Source: Actinoplanes sp. NBC_00393
GTDB lineage: Bacteria > Actinomycetota > Actinomycetes > Mycobacteriales > Micromonosporaceae
Reading direction: 5' to 3'
Length of the DNA: 64,000 nucleotides
Assembly: GCF_036053395.1 (NCBI RefSeq)
Contig: NZ_CP107942.1
Coordinates: 2,508,501 to 2,572,500, forward strand
Shown here: positions 41,634 through 52,902 of the stretch, one piece after another
Layout: every line of letters begins with the position of its first letter
Numbering within the stretch: position 1 is the stretch's first letter
Notes under the pieces: generated by a model
Database searches by the model: none
What the model was told of the DNA's origin: nothing
What the model saw: only the letters and a program-made list of their open reading frames with translations
Program-made: the position numbers and the translations under genes

Positions 41634-42806
41634 TCAGCCTCGCGTCCAGTCGGCCGGCAGGCGTACGTATTTGATGGTCTGCCGGTGGTAGGTGTAGCTG
41701 ACGTGCAGCGTGCCGTCGGGGCTCTGGTGCACGGCCGGGTAGGACAGCTCGCGGTTGAGCCCGTCGCGGGAGTTGTTGGTCAGGCAGTAGCCGTCGCCCT
41801 CGTCGAGGTTTCCGGCGCGCTGCCAGGTGGCGCCCTGGTCGCTGGAGAAGGCGAGGGTCATCGGTGCGCGCGGAGCGCCCCAGAAAGCCGCGCCGCACTC
41901 CGAAGAGGTCTCGCCGGCGCCGCCCTCGACCAGCCCTTCGTCGTCGATCTCGTCATACAGCGAGACACGGCGTGACGTGGCGTCGAGCCGGCTGGAGTGG
42001 TTGTAGACCAGCGCGAGACGCCCGTCGGCGAGGACGCACTGCTGGATCGACGAGTTGTTGTTCGGCAGCTCGGTGGGCTGCGGCACCGACCAGGTCTCGC
42101 CACCGTCGTCCGAGCGGGAGGCGTAGATGTGGTCGGCCCAGCGGCTGCGGAACAGCGCGAACAACCGCCCGCCGCCGAGGTCGGCGATGTTCATGTGCAC
42201 GCAGCCGACGCTGTCCGGCACCGGCACCTCCCGCCAGGTCGCGCCCTGGTCGTCGGAGATCAGCACCGAGCTGGTGTCGGCGTCGCCGGCCCAGCGTTCG
42301 CCGGGGACGGTGACGCAGCGGAAGATGCCGAGCAGCCAGCGGCCGGAGTCGGTCACCACGATCGGCTGGCGCACGAAGACGCCGCTGCGTTCGTCGGCCG
42401 GGAACAGCGTGTGCGCCGGTCCCCAGGTGCGGCCCGAGTCGGCCGAGACTCGCCGGCGTACCTCGGCGGTGTCCTGGTTGCCGGCCCGCTGCGCGGTGTA
42501 GAGCAGCCACAGCTCGCCGGCCGGGGTGGGGAACAGGATCGGGTTCTGCTCGGATCGCCGTGGGTCGTCGCTGAGCTGCTCCGGGGTGGACCACTTGTCG
42601 GCGCCGGGCGCGAGCCGGGAGAACCAGATGCTGATGTCGCCGACGCCCTCCTGGGTGCCGCCGAACCAGACCAGGCCGAGGTCGCCGTCGGGCAGGGTGG
42701 CCAGGAACGAGGCGTGGCTCTGCACGGTCGGCGCGGCCAGCCAGGCGTCGGTGCGCCGCGGGTCGGCCGGATCGGGGCGCAGCACACCGTCGAATGAGGA
42801 GGTCAT
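41634..42806 (-). CDS. Sialidase-like (BNR/Asp-box) protein without signal peptide
   Basis: A 390-residue six-bladed beta-propeller with four Asp-box motifs: SADSGRTWG, SDDQGATWR, SDDGGETWS and SSDQGATWQ. Arg in EQNPILF-nearby RRSEQNP and VFVRQPIV, and the Tyr/Glu candidates in the last blade, fit the BNR_2 sialidase group. There is no signal peptide, so it probably acts in the cytoplasm on an imported sialic-acid-like or other glycoside. Overlaps the aldolase gene by ATGA. Confidence 0.82.
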   Translation of the reverse strand: MTSSFDGVLRPDPADPRRTDAWLAAPTVQSHASFLATLPDGDLGLVWFGGTQEGVGDISIWFSRLAPGADKWSTPEQLSDDPRRSEQNPILFPTPAGELWLLYTAQRAGNQDTAEVRRRVSADSGRTWGPAHTLFPADERSGVFVRQPIVVTDSGRWLLGIFRCVTVPGERWAGDADTSSVLISDDQGATWREVPVPDSVGCVHMNIADLGGGRLFALFRSRWADHIYASRSDDGGETWSVPQPTELPNNNSSIQQCVLADGRLALVYNHSSRLDATSRRVSLYDEIDDEGLVEGGAGETSSECGAAFWGAPRAPMTLAFSSDQGATWQRAGNLDEGDGYCLTNNSRDGLNRELSYPAVHQSPDGTLHVSYTYHRQTIKYVRLPADWTRG

Positions 42807-43566
42807 CGTTCGCCCCGCACCGCGGTGAGATGCGCGTTCGCGGCGATCTCCAGGTGGGTGAGGTCGCTGGCCACCGTGACCAGCGTGAAGCCTTCGGACA
42901 GCCGCTTGGCGGCCTCCTCGCCGGTGCGGGTGTGCAGGCCCGCGGCGATCCCGGCGGCCTCGCAGGCGCGGCGGATGCGGACCAGCGCGTCCTCGAACGC
43001 GTCGGCCACCGCGGGGTCGGCCGGTCCGGCGCCGCCGACGGCGATGGTCAGGTCCGACGGGCCGATGTAGAGCCCGTCGATGCCCGGCGTGGCGGCGATC
43101 TCCTCGACGTTCGCCAGCCCTTCCGGGGTCTCGATCATGGCGAGCAGGGTGACCGCCTCATTCGCCTCGGCCGGGGCCGGGCCGATCCGCAGCATCGAGC
43201 GCATCGGGCCGTAGGAGCGGATGCCTACCGGCGGATAACGGGTGGCGGCGACCGCGCGGGCGGCGTCGGCGCCGGTGCTGACCAGCGGCACGATGATGCC
43301 GGCCGCGCCGGCGTCCAGGGCCTGCCCGATCGGGGTGGCGTCGTTGGCCGCGACCCGGACCAGGCCGACCGCGGTGGCGGCCGCGTCGATGGCGGTCAGC
43401 CCGGCCAGCATGCCGGAATAGCCGAACAGGCCGTGCTGGGCGTCGAGCGCCACGTAGTCGTAGCCGAGCCGGGCGATGCGTTCGGTGGCCGGCGGTGCGT
43501 CCAGGGTGACCCAGTAGCCGACGACGGTCTCGCGGGCCCGGACCTTGGCGGCGAATGCTGCGGCGT

Positions 43567-43570
<4 letters not shown>
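42803..43570 (-). CDS. HpcH/HpaI-type class II aldolase
   Basis: A 255-residue 2-keto-3-deoxy-acid aldolase-like TIM barrel: YVALDAQHGLFGYSGM (catalytic His), ANDATPIGQALDAGAAGIIVPLV, SYGPMRSMLRI, AMIETPEGLANVEEIAATPGIDGLYIGPSDL with the metal-binding Glu and Asp. Splits or makes a 4-hydroxy-2-oxo acid, giving pyruvate plus an aldehyde such as glycolaldehyde or tartronate semialdehyde. Overlaps both neighbours by ATGA. Confidence 0.9.
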
Positions 43571-44399
<829 letters not shown>

Positions 44400-44403
<4 letters not shown>

Positions 44404-45234
44404 GACACCGTCTCCCTGCGATTGCCGGCCGCCGACTCGCCGTCCCAGCCACCGAGCTGGGGGATCGCGGCGAGCAGCGCCTTGGTGTAGTCGGTCTTCG
44501 GCCGGTCCACGACGTCCTCGACGTCGCCGCTCTCCACGAAGCACCCGGCCTTCATCACATGGATGCGGTCGGAGACCACGCGGGCCACGCCCAGGTCGTG
44601 GGTGATCATCAAAACCGCGATCCGGGTACGCGCCTGAAGCTCCAGCAGCAGGTCGAGCACTCCGGCCTGGACGGTGACGTCGAGCGCGCTGGTCGGTTCG
44701 TCGGCGACCAGCAGGCGGGGCTGCCCGGCCAGCGCGATCGCGATCAGCACCCGCTGCAGCATCCCGCCGGACAGTTGATGCGGGTATTTGGCGAGCTGCT
44801 GTTCGGGCGTACGGATATGGACCTGATCAAGTAGCTCGACCGCGCGTTCGCGGGCCTGGGTCCGGCTCAGCTCGCGGCTGCGGGTGCGGACCGCCTCGAT
44901 CAGCTGGCTGCCGATGGTCAGGACCGGGCTCAGCGCGGTCATCGGGTCCTGCGGGATCAGCGACACCGACCGGCCGCGGACCCGGGCGATCGAGGCCGGG
45001 TCGGTGATCACGTCGGTGCCGGCGAAGCTCACGTGACCGGACAGCACGGCCAGATCCGGTGGCAGCAGCGCAGGATGCCCATGGCGGTGGTCGACTTGCC
45101 ACACCCGGACTCGCCGATGATGGTGACGGTCTCACCTTCGTCGACGTGGAAGCTGACCCCGTCGACGGCCCGGATGACACCGGCGTCGGTCATCAGTTCG
45201 ATCTGCAGGTCGCGGACGTCGAGCAGCGGCGTAC

Positions 45235-45238
<4 letters not shown>
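44400..45238 (-). pseudogene. ABC importer ATPase, OppD/DppD type, frameshifted
   Basis: Two overlapping frames together make a full OppD ATPase. The first starts at GTG 45238 (RBS GGGAGGAC), contains Walker A GESGCGKSTTAMGILR and runs out of frame to a TGA at 45029. The second frame picks up at LLPPDLAVLSGHVSF and holds Q-loop SLIPQDPMTALSP, signature LSGGMLQRVLIAIAL, Walker B LLVADEPTSALD and THDLGV to 44400. One missing C near 45070 (CTGCGC-TGCTG for CTGCGCCTGCTG) explains it. Either a recent mutation or an assembly error. Confidence 0.85.
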
Positions 45239-46124
<886 letters not shown>

Positions 46125-46128
<4 letters not shown>

Positions 46129-47063
46129 GCGACGGCCTTTCCTAGGCGGACCCGCGGGTCCAGGAGCGGGTAGCAGAGGTCGACCAGCAGCTGGACCAGC
46201 ACCGCGAGCACGGAAGTGACCAGCACGGTGGTGACGATCAGCGGGTAGTCCCTGGTCTCCAGGGCGCGCACGACCAGCGAGCCGACGCCGGGCCAGGCGA
46301 AAACCACCTCGACCACGACGACGCCGTTGAGCATGGCCGCGAACCGGGTGCCGAGCGCGGTGACCACCGGCACGGACGCGTTGCCCATGGCGTAGCGCCA
46401 GGTCAGCAGCCGTTCGCCGACGCCGCGGGAGCGGGCCACGGTCAGGTACGGTGCGCCGAAGTTGGCGACCATCTCGCGGCGCACCATCCGGGAGATCAGC
46501 GCGATCTGCAGGATGGCGATGGTGACCGTCGGCAGCACCAGGCCGCCCCACGTGGTGAAGCCGGATGCGGGCAGCACCGGGATCAGCACCGCGAACACGG
46601 TCAGCAGCATCACGCCGGTCCAGAACTCGGGCATCGACTGCCCGGCGACGGTGGCCACGTTGGCGGCCAGCTCGCGGCGGGTGTCGGCGCGCCGGGCCAT
46701 CCACACGCCCAGCGGGATCGAGACCAGGGTGGTCACCACGATGGCGGAGATGGCCAGGGTCAGGGTGTACGGCAGCCGGTCGAGGACCACGTCCAGGGCC
46801 GGTGCCTGATAGCTGAACGACGTACCGAGGTCGCCGCTGAACAGCCCCTTGAGGAAGGTCCAGTACTGCTCGATCAGGGGCTGGTCGAGGCCGAACTGGC
46901 GGCGTACCTCTTCGACCTGCTCGTTGGTGGACAGCGGACCGGCGTAGGCGCGGGCCGGGTCGCCGGGCGCCAGCCGGATCAGGACGAAGACGGTGGAGAC
47001 CGTGAGCAGGATGGTCAGGAAACTCTGGGCGAGGCGCTTGGCCAGGTATCGGATCATGCTCAT
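46125..47063 (-). CDS. ABC importer permease, DppB/OppB type
   Basis: A 312-residue permease starting MSMIRYLAKRLAQSFLTIL. Family motifs LIRLAPGDPA, FGLDQPLIEQYWTFLKGLFSGDLGTS (described, typical of DppB), and the EAA loop YLTVARSRGVGERLL are present, with about six TM helices. ATG 47063 overlaps the binding-protein stop. Confidence 0.93.
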
Positions 47064-48625
47064 TGCGCCAATCGGAGCTGGGTGAGGTCGTAGGAGTTGT
47101 TGGCGCCCATCGCCATGCCGGTGACCCGTTCGCGGCGCGCGACCACGGCCTTGGGCGCGAACGCCCACATGGCCGGCCAGGTGTTCCAGACCGTCTGCTG
47201 GGCCTGGGTGAGCAGCTGGGTGCGCCGGGCCGGGTCGATCTCGGCCGAGGCCCGGGCGATCAGCTGGGTCGCCTCCGGCACGACGTAGCCGTGATAGGTG
47301 TCGCGGGTCTGCTCCTTGGCGGCGGTGCCCGCGTACATGCCCTGCAAAACGGTGATCGCCAAGCCGGTCGAGCTGGGGTAGCCGTTGGCCAGCAGGTCCC
47401 AGTCGCCGGCGCGGCCCTGCCGCCAGGCGGAGATGTCGCCGCCGGGCTCGAACTGCTGGAGCGTGACCCGTACGCCGACCGCGCGCAGCATCTCGTAGAC
47501 GGCTTCCATCACCTGGGTGTCGCCGGCGAACTCCCCGGACTCCCAGATGATCTTCATCGACAGGTCGCGGACGCCGAGGCCGGTGAGCATCTGGCGGGCC
47601 TTCGCCGGGTCGTAGCGGAACCCGCCGACCGCGGCGGCGCCGCTCAGTCCGGGCGGGACCACTCCGGGGACCGGGATGACGGCCTGCTGAAGAATGTCGT
47701 TGATCAGCGCGTCGCCGTTGATCGCGTAGCTGAGCGCCTCCCGGACCCGGACGTCGGCGAGGGGATGCCCGGCTGGCTTGCGGAAGTTGTAGAACAGGTG
47801 GGTGATCCGGGTGCCGGGCCGGTTCTCGATCTGCACGCCGGGCAGGCCGCGCAGCTGCTCGACGGAGTCCGGGGTGATCGAGTCGATGACGTCGACCTCG
47901 CCGCTGCGCAGGGACACGACGCGGCTGGTCTCCGAGGGCAGGAAGCGCACCTGCACCTGTTCGACCGTGGGGCGCGTACCCCAGTAGTTGGGGTTGATCG
48001 CGAGTTGGTAGTTGCCGGCGCCGCGGTCGGCGGCGGTGACGACGTAGGGCCCGCTCCCGACGCCCGTCTGCAGCTCCTCGGCCTTGTTGGCGGCGGCCGG
48101 GGTGATCAGGATGTTGGCCATCAGGTAGTCGAGGACCGGCAGCGGCGCGTCGGTGCGCAGCTTGAAGGTCTGGTCGTCGACCTTGACCACGCGCGGCCAC
48201 TCCGGGAAGAAGGTGGCCAGGAAGCCGCCCTTGGTGTCGCGGTAGGACTCCAGGGCCTTGGCGACGTCCTCCACCTGCACCGGCGAGTTGTCGGAGTAGC
48301 GGATGCCGGACCGCAAGCGCACGGTCCACTCGGTCGGCGCGGTCAGCTGGAAGCTCTCCGCCAGCACCGGCTGGATCTTCAGGTCCGGGGTGAGCCGGGT
48401 CAGTGCCTGGCGGACGGCCCGCTGCACGGTGACCGCGGCGTCGAACTGGTTCAGCTTGTTGTCCAGGCTGACCAGCGAACGGTTCAGGGCGATGTTGAGG
48501 GTGCCCGCACCGGGCAGGCCGGTGGGGGTGGCGCACGCCGTGGTCAGGCCACCGAGCGTGCCGCCGGCGCCGAGGGCCAGCGCCATTCTGAGGATGTTGC
48601 GACGGCTGTGAAGGGCATCGGTCAT
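47060..48625 (-). CDS. Family 5 solute-binding lipoprotein of the ABC importer
   Basis: A 521-residue extracellular binding protein, first gene of the leftward operon. Signal region SRRNILRMALALGAGGTLGGLTTAC: twin-Arg-like start and lipobox with Cys31. SBP_bac_5 pattern follows (LAESFQLTAPTEWTVRLRSGIRYSDNSPV, GSGPYVVTAAD, YNFRKPAGHPLADVRVREALSYAI). Binds peptides or oligosaccharides in the family; here it may bring in a sialoside or acid-sugar conjugate. Confidence 0.92.
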   Translation of the reverse strand: MTDALHSRRNILRMALALGAGGTLGGLTTACATPTGLPGAGTLNIALNRSLVSLDNKLNQFDAAVTVQRAVRQALTRLTPDLKIQPVLAESFQLTAPTEWTVRLRSGIRYSDNSPVQVEDVAKALESYRDTKGGFLATFFPEWPRVVKVDDQTFKLRTDAPLPVLDYLMANILITPAAANKAEELQTGVGSGPYVVTAADRGAGNYQLAINPNYWGTRPTVEQVQVRFLPSETSRVVSLRSGEVDVIDSITPDSVEQLRGLPGVQIENRPGTRITHLFYNFRKPAGHPLADVRVREALSYAINGDALINDILQQAVIPVPGVVPPGLSGAAAVGGFRYDPAKARQMLTGLGVRDLSMKIIWESGEFAGDTQVMEAVYEMLRAVGVRVTLQQFEPGGDISAWRQGRAGDWDLLANGYPSSTGLAITVLQGMYAGTAAKEQTRDTYHGYVVPEATQLIARASAEIDPARRTQLLTQAQQTVWNTWPAMWAFAPKAVVARRERVTGMAMGANNSYDLTQLRLAQ

Positions 48626-48835
48626 CGGTGATCCACTCCTATGCGGGATCAGTCACGATGGAGAAGGGGGGACGGGGCCTGACGGCCGGCCAATCACGAA
48701 TGACGATGGCATTGCCTGCGCGTTACGAGCAAGTTATCGGCGCGAAATGCGCGGGAAATGAGTGACCTGCGTGACAGTCAGAGCAATTCACGGCCATCAC
48801 TTGCGCACATCGCGCAGGACTCGCATTCTGGTGCC

Positions 48836-49606
48836 ATGCCACCGGTGCTGGGTTCACGCCGTCGCCGCGAAGAGATCGTCCGGCTCGCCGAGACGACCGG
48901 ACTGACCAGCGTCACCGACCTGGCCGAGCGGTTCCGGGTCTCGGCCTCCACGATCCGCCGCGACCTGGCCCGGCTGGAGGCGACCGGCCGGCTGACCAGG
49001 ACGTACGGCGGGGCGATGGCCGCGCCGCACCGCGCCGAGCCACCCCTGCAGCAGCGCATCGGCGAGGCCTTCGCCGAGAAGGTCGCCATCGCCCGCTGGG
49101 CCGCCGCCCAGATCGAGCCCGGCGACTCCCTCGCCCTGGACGCGGGCTCCACGGTGGCAGCCCTGGCCCACCAGCTGCGCGACCACACCGACCTGACCGT
49201 GTCCACGCCCAGCCTGACGGTTCTCAGTGAGCTGGCCGGGGCGGACGGGCTGACCGTGCACTGCCTCGGCGGCACGATGCGACCGGTCAGTCAGGCCCTG
49301 GTCGGCCCGATCGCCGAGAACGCCCTCGAGCGGATGAGCTTCGACCGGGCGTTCCTGGCCGCCGACAGTGTGGACGCCGAACGCGGGATCTGCGAGGCCG
49401 ACCTGGCACAGACCCGGCTCAAGGAGCTGATGGCGCAGCGCTCCACGCGTGTCTACGTGCTGGCGCACGCCGCCAAGCTGGGGCGCCGGCCGTTCCACGC
49501 CTGGACCCGGCTGGCGCCCGGGTGGACGCTGGTCACCACCGGCGCCGACGCGCAGGTCGCGCCGTTCCGGGAGAAGGGCATCCGGGTCGTCACCGTGCCG
49601 GTGTGA
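48836..49606 (+). CDS. DeoR-family regulator of the acid-sugar locus
   Basis: A 256-residue DeoR protein: HTH VTDLAERFRVSASTIRRDLARLEATGRLTRTYGG and a DeoRC sugar-phosphate sensor domain (AGSTVAALAHQL, VHCLGGTMRP, FLAADSVDAERGICEADLAQTRLK, THAAKLGRRPF-like end). ATG 48836 is chosen by fit to the family N-terminus. It is divergent from the importer operon with a 210-bp gap that carries GTGAC at 48762-48766 and 48771-48775. The sensed signal is probably a phosphorylated acid sugar. Confidence 0.9.
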   Translation: MPPVLGSRRRREEIVRLAETTGLTSVTDLAERFRVSASTIRRDLARLEATGRLTRTYGGAMAAPHRAEPPLQQRIGEAFAEKVAIARWAAAQIEPGDSLALDAGSTVAALAHQLRDHTDLTVSTPSLTVLSELAGADGLTVHCLGGTMRPVSQALVGPIAENALERMSFDRAFLAADSVDAERGICEADLAQTRLKELMAQRSTRVYVLAHAAKLGRRPFHAWTRLAPGWTLVTTGADAQVAPFREKGIRVVTVPV

Positions 49607-49619
49607 GGAGATCACAACC

Positions 49620-50786
49620 ATGAGAATCACGGCCGCGTACGAGGGAGTCGTGCCGATCAGTTCGGCGATCCGCAACGCCTGGATCGATTTCACGTCCATG
49701 GACTGCTCGGTCCTCGCTCTGGTCAGCGACGTGATCCGCGACGGGAAACCGGTCGTCGGGTACGGCTTCAACTCCAACGGCCGCTACTCGGCCGGCGAGA
49801 TCCTGCGCCGCCGCATCCTGCCGCGCCTGCTGGACGCTTCGCCTGGCTCGCTGCTGGACGAGTCCGGAAGTCTGGACCCCGCCCGGGCGTGGCAGTTGAT
49901 GATGCGCAACGAGAAGCCCGGCGGGCACGGAGAGCGCTCGGTCGCCGTCGGCGTCGTCGACATGGCGCTGTTCGACCTGGCCGCGAAGATCGCCGGGCAG
50001 CCGCTGTACCGGTACCTGTCCGACCGCTACGGCGACGGAGACCCCGACGAGTCGGTGTTCGTCTACGCCGCCGGCGGCTACTACGCGCCCGGCAAGGGCC
50101 TGCGCGACCTGCAGGACGAGATGCGGGGCTTTCTCGACCAGGGCTACCGCGTCGTCAAGATGAAGATCGGCGGGGCCCCGCTCGCCGAGGACCTGCAGCG
50201 CATCGAGGCGGTGCTGCAGGTGCTCGGCGGGGACGGGTCACGGCTGGCCGTCGACGTCAACGGCCGCTTCGATCTGCCCACGGCGCTGGAGTACGGCCGG
50301 GCGATCGAACCGTACGGCCTGTTCTGGTACGAGGAGGTCGGCGACCCGCTCGACTACCGGCTCAACGCCACCCTCGCCGAGCACTACCGCGGGCCGCTGG
50401 CCACCGGTGAGAACCTGTTCTCCCTGCCGGACACCCGCAACCTGATCCGCTACGGCGGCCTGCGCCCCGACCGCGACGTCATCCAGGTCGACCCCGCCCT
50501 CAGTTACGGCCTGGTCGAGTACCTGCGCATCCAGGACATGCTGCGCGAGCACGGCTGGTCCTCGCGCCGGTGCATCCCGCACGGCGGCCACCAGTTCTCG
50601 CTGCACATCGCCGCGGCCCTCAAGCTGGGCGGCAACGAGTCGTACCCGGGCGAGTTCCAGCCGACCGGCGGCTTCGCCGACGACGCCGTGGTCCGCGACA
50701 GCGCGGTCCGGCTCAGCGACGAGCCGGGCATCGGCCTGGAGGGCAAGCAGGCGTTCTACGAGGTGCTGCGGCAGCTGCATGCCTGA
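49620..50786 (+). CDS. D-tartrate dehydratase-like enolase-superfamily enzyme
   Basis: A 388-residue enolase-superfamily dehydratase. YGFNSNGRYSAGEILRRRILPRLLDA is characteristic of the D(-)-tartrate dehydratase group; catalytic Lys180/Lys182 (VVKMKIGG), metal ligands Asp212 (VDVNGRF), Glu238 (WYEEVGDPLDY) and Glu264 (GENLFS), and His321 (PHGGHQ) all align. Converts D-tartrate to oxaloacetate. GAGGAG precedes ATG 49620, 13 bp after the DeoR gene, so they form one unit. Substrate by homology, not tested. Confidence 0.9.
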   Translation: MRITAAYEGVVPISSAIRNAWIDFTSMDCSVLALVSDVIRDGKPVVGYGFNSNGRYSAGEILRRRILPRLLDASPGSLLDESGSLDPARAWQLMMRNEKPGGHGERSVAVGVVDMALFDLAAKIAGQPLYRYLSDRYGDGDPDESVFVYAAGGYYAPGKGLRDLQDEMRGFLDQGYRVVKMKIGGAPLAEDLQRIEAVLQVLGGDGSRLAVDVNGRFDLPTALEYGRAIEPYGLFWYEEVGDPLDYRLNATLAEHYRGPLATGENLFSLPDTRNLIRYGGLRPDRDVIQVDPALSYGLVEYLRIQDMLREHGWSSRRCIPHGGHQFSLHIAAALKLGGNESYPGEFQPTGGFADDAVVRDSAVRLSDEPGIGLEGKQAFYEVLRQLHA

Positions 50787-50931
50787 GCCACGTGCGTGTA
50801 TGAACCCGTCCACGAGTGTGGGCGTGCCGCGTGCGTGCTCTCGTGCCGTCCGGAAGCGGGCGAAATGCTCCGCCGCGCGCGTCCGCCGGAGCCTGCCGCC
50901 ACAGGCCGACGACCGCCCACCGGCTACGTAT

Positions 50932-51903
50932 TCAGTGACCCCCGGCGAGGGCCTCGCCGAGCGGGGTACGGGTGTGCAGGACCCGCGGACCGGCGCGGCG
51001 GCTGTCCACCAGGCCGGCCGCCCGCAACACGGTGAGATGGTGCGACGCGGTCGAGGCCGCCGACCCGGTCAGCTGGGCGCACTCGGACGTGGAGAGAGGT
51101 TGCTGGAGCTCGAGCAGGAGGCGGGCGCGGGCGGAACCCAGCAGTGCGGTGAGCGCATCGAGGACGTCGGACGCGGGCCGGTGCCACGACTCTGAGATGC
51201 CGTGTGCAGGGTAGAAGATCGTCGGCTGGGCGGGAGGTTCGGTCAGCACGGCGCAGCCGCGGAGGGCCATGACGGAGGGGACGAGCACCAGCCCGGTGCC
51301 GCCGCAGTCGATCGTCTCCCCGTGGTGCCGCAGCTGGACCTCGACGACATCGTCGCGCCACGTCACGCTCGAGTGCAGGGTGGCGGCCATCGCGGCGAGC
51401 CCGGCGTCGCTGCTGCGCCGTGCCCGCACCGCGATGTCGGCGCGCAACAACCGCAGCATCTGCGGCCAGACCGGCGCCAGCAGCATGCCCCACACCTGCT
51501 CCCAGGCCGTGACGATCGCCGACCGCGCACGTGCCGGATCGGCGATCAACTCTTGGATCTCCCGTTGTCGCGCGCCGGTCGATCGGATCTCCATTTTGCG
51601 CAGGTCGAACTGCAGCCGTTCGTCCGGCACCTCACGCAGACGCTCCAGTTCCTCCTCGGGGGTCATGTCGCCGGACGGGGTAGTGGTGAGGAAGTCGGGC
51701 AGGTACCCCTCGACGCCGCTGATCACCGCCATCAAGCGGAACGCCTCACCCGTCGGTACGCCGCGCTGGTTACGGAACCAGCCCCAGTGCAGCGGGGCGA
51801 CCTGGGGTCGCAACATGACGCGGATCGCGTGGATCAGCTCGTGCCCCGGTGAGATCCCGAACCGTACCGCCGAGATGTCGGACGAGCCGAGCCGGAACTG
51901 CAC
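50932..51903 (-). CDS. ArsR-like winged-helix regulator (DUF5937 type, paralogue 2)
   Basis: About 323 residues with the same layout as the protein at 3775-4725: N-terminal region FRLGSSDISAVRFGISPGHELIHAIRVM, and C-terminal ArsR winged helix LSTSECAQLTGSAASTASHHLTVLRAAGLVDSRRAGPRVLH (described). GTG 51903 or 51906 is chosen by alignment with the first paralogue, because both lie next to the operator. Divergent from the YciI-like gene, its probable target. Confidence 0.78.
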   Translation of the reverse strand: MQFRLGSSDISAVRFGISPGHELIHAIRVMLRPQVAPLHWGWFRNQRGVPTGEAFRLMAVISGVEGYLPDFLTTTPSGDMTPEEELERLREVPDERLQFDLRKMEIRSTGARQREIQELIADPARARSAIVTAWEQVWGMLLAPVWPQMLRLLRADIAVRARRSSDAGLAAMAATLHSSVTWRDDVVEVQLRHHGETIDCGGTGLVLVPSVMALRGCAVLTEPPAQPTIFYPAHGISESWHRPASDVLDALTALLGSARARLLLELQQPLSTSECAQLTGSAASTASHHLTVLRAAGLVDSRRAGPRVLHTRTPLGEALAGGH

Positions 51904-51905
51904 CA

Positions 51906-51927
51906 CCTTTCGATCCACATCGAAAGG
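51906..51927. promoter_or_regulatory. Probable ArsR operator (copy 2)
   Basis: Inverted repeat CCTTTCGAT (51906-51914), CCAC, ATCGAAAGG (51919-51927), touching the regulator start and 75 bp before the YciI-like gene. It matches the site at 4734-4755 in half-site (CCTTTCG and CGAAA) and in 8-bp spacing between them. Confidence 0.65.
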
Positions 51928-52002
51928 GTAGTCGGCGCGGTGGTGATCCACGCAGGGTGGAGATCGTCAAACACCGCAAGCCACAGACCAGGAGACATTG
52001 CG

Positions 52003-52365
52003 ATGCCGCAGTACTTCCTCACCGTCCCGCACAACACGGCCGAGGAGCCGACGATGGAATCGATGCGGGAGACGGACCCCGCCGAGCTGGAAGCCGTGAT
52101 GGCCGCCGTGGACCGCTTCAACTCGGCGATGCAGGACTCCGGCGCCTTCGTGCACGCCGGTGGACTGCACCCACCGTCGACCGCGATCACCGTCGACGCG
52201 ACAGGCCGTGAGACCAAGCGCGTCCCCGGGCCCTTCGTGGAGGCGACGGAGTACGTCGGCGGCTTCTGGATCATCAACGCGGCCGACGAGGAGGCTGCCG
52301 TGACCTGGGCCGAGCAAGCCTCGGCCGCTCTCCATTCCCGCATCGAGGTCCGCGCCCTGCAGTGA
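52003..52365 (+). CDS. YciI-family (DGPF) protein
   Basis: A 120-residue YCII-related protein: MPQYFLTVPHN, a helix MQDSGAFVHAGGL, FVEATEYVGGFWIINAADEEAAVTWAEQAS and IEVRAL. In actinomycetes these often accompany ECF sigma factors or regulators; enzymatic role is unknown. AGGAGA lies upstream of ATG 52003. It is divergent from the ArsR paralogue across the operator. Confidence 0.87.
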   Translation: MPQYFLTVPHNTAEEPTMESMRETDPAELEAVMAAVDRFNSAMQDSGAFVHAGGLHPPSTAITVDATGRETKRVPGPFVEATEYVGGFWIINAADEEAAVTWAEQASAALHSRIEVRALQ

Positions 52366-52500
52366 AGTCCTGAGCAGCGCGCCCGGCAATCCGCCTGTCC
52401 ACAGCGGCCCGACGATCCACCGGTCGGCCGGCGCTGTCGGGCAACGTCCCCGCGCCGCAGGCCCTCGCACCGAAACCTTTCGCACGAACGGAGCCGTACC

Positions 52501-52806
52501 ATGCCCGCATCCGCACAGAGCTATCTGACGACGATCGAGACCCGAACCGGTCTGACACCGCGACAACTCCTCGCCCGCATCGACGACGGCGGCCTCGGCG
52601 GGCCCGACACCAAGGCCGCCGAGATCGTCTCCTGGCTCAAGACCGAATACGGCCTCGGCCACGGCCACGCGATGACCATGGCCCAGGTCTCCCGTCACCG
52701 CGAATCCGTCGACCTGAAGAACGCCGACACGACCGCACCTCCGCCCGGCAGCATCGGCAGACTCTGGCTCGACGGCAAAGACTCCCTTCCATCAACGCCG
52801 GCCTGA
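52501..52806 (+). CDS. DUF4287 protein
   Basis: A 101-residue soluble protein whose first 75 residues match DUF4287: SYLTTIETRTGLTPRQLLARI, KAAEIVSWLKTEYGLGHGHAMTMAQ. A proline-containing tail follows. Function unknown. ATG 52501 follows a 135-bp stretch in which nothing else is seen. Confidence 0.85.
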   Translation: MPASAQSYLTTIETRTGLTPRQLLARIDDGGLGGPDTKAAEIVSWLKTEYGLGHGHAMTMAQVSRHRESVDLKNADTTAPPPGSIGRLWLDGKDSLPSTPA

Positions 52807-52902
52807 CGCGGGAATTGAGTCATTCCGTCAAGCGCGCCGAACACAGGCACGATTGGCGGAAACGCGGTTCGGGCCGTTGTCGTGGCCACTGGAGGCTGCC
52901 GC

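Noticed and set aside
45029..45104. Programmed -1 frameshifting in oppD
   Set aside because: No slippery heptamer and no obvious stimulatory hairpin; a lost base is simpler. Kept only as a remote option.
47063..48631. A 522-codon plus-strand frame opposite the solute-binding protein gene
   Set aside because: No domain or start signal; the opposite strand encodes a typical family 5 binding protein with lipobox.
50787..50931. A possible small RNA or gene between the tartrate-dehydratase-like gene and the ArsR gene
   Set aside because: The 145 bp contain CGTGCGTG-like simple patterns but no promoter, hairpin or start codon with a ribosome site.
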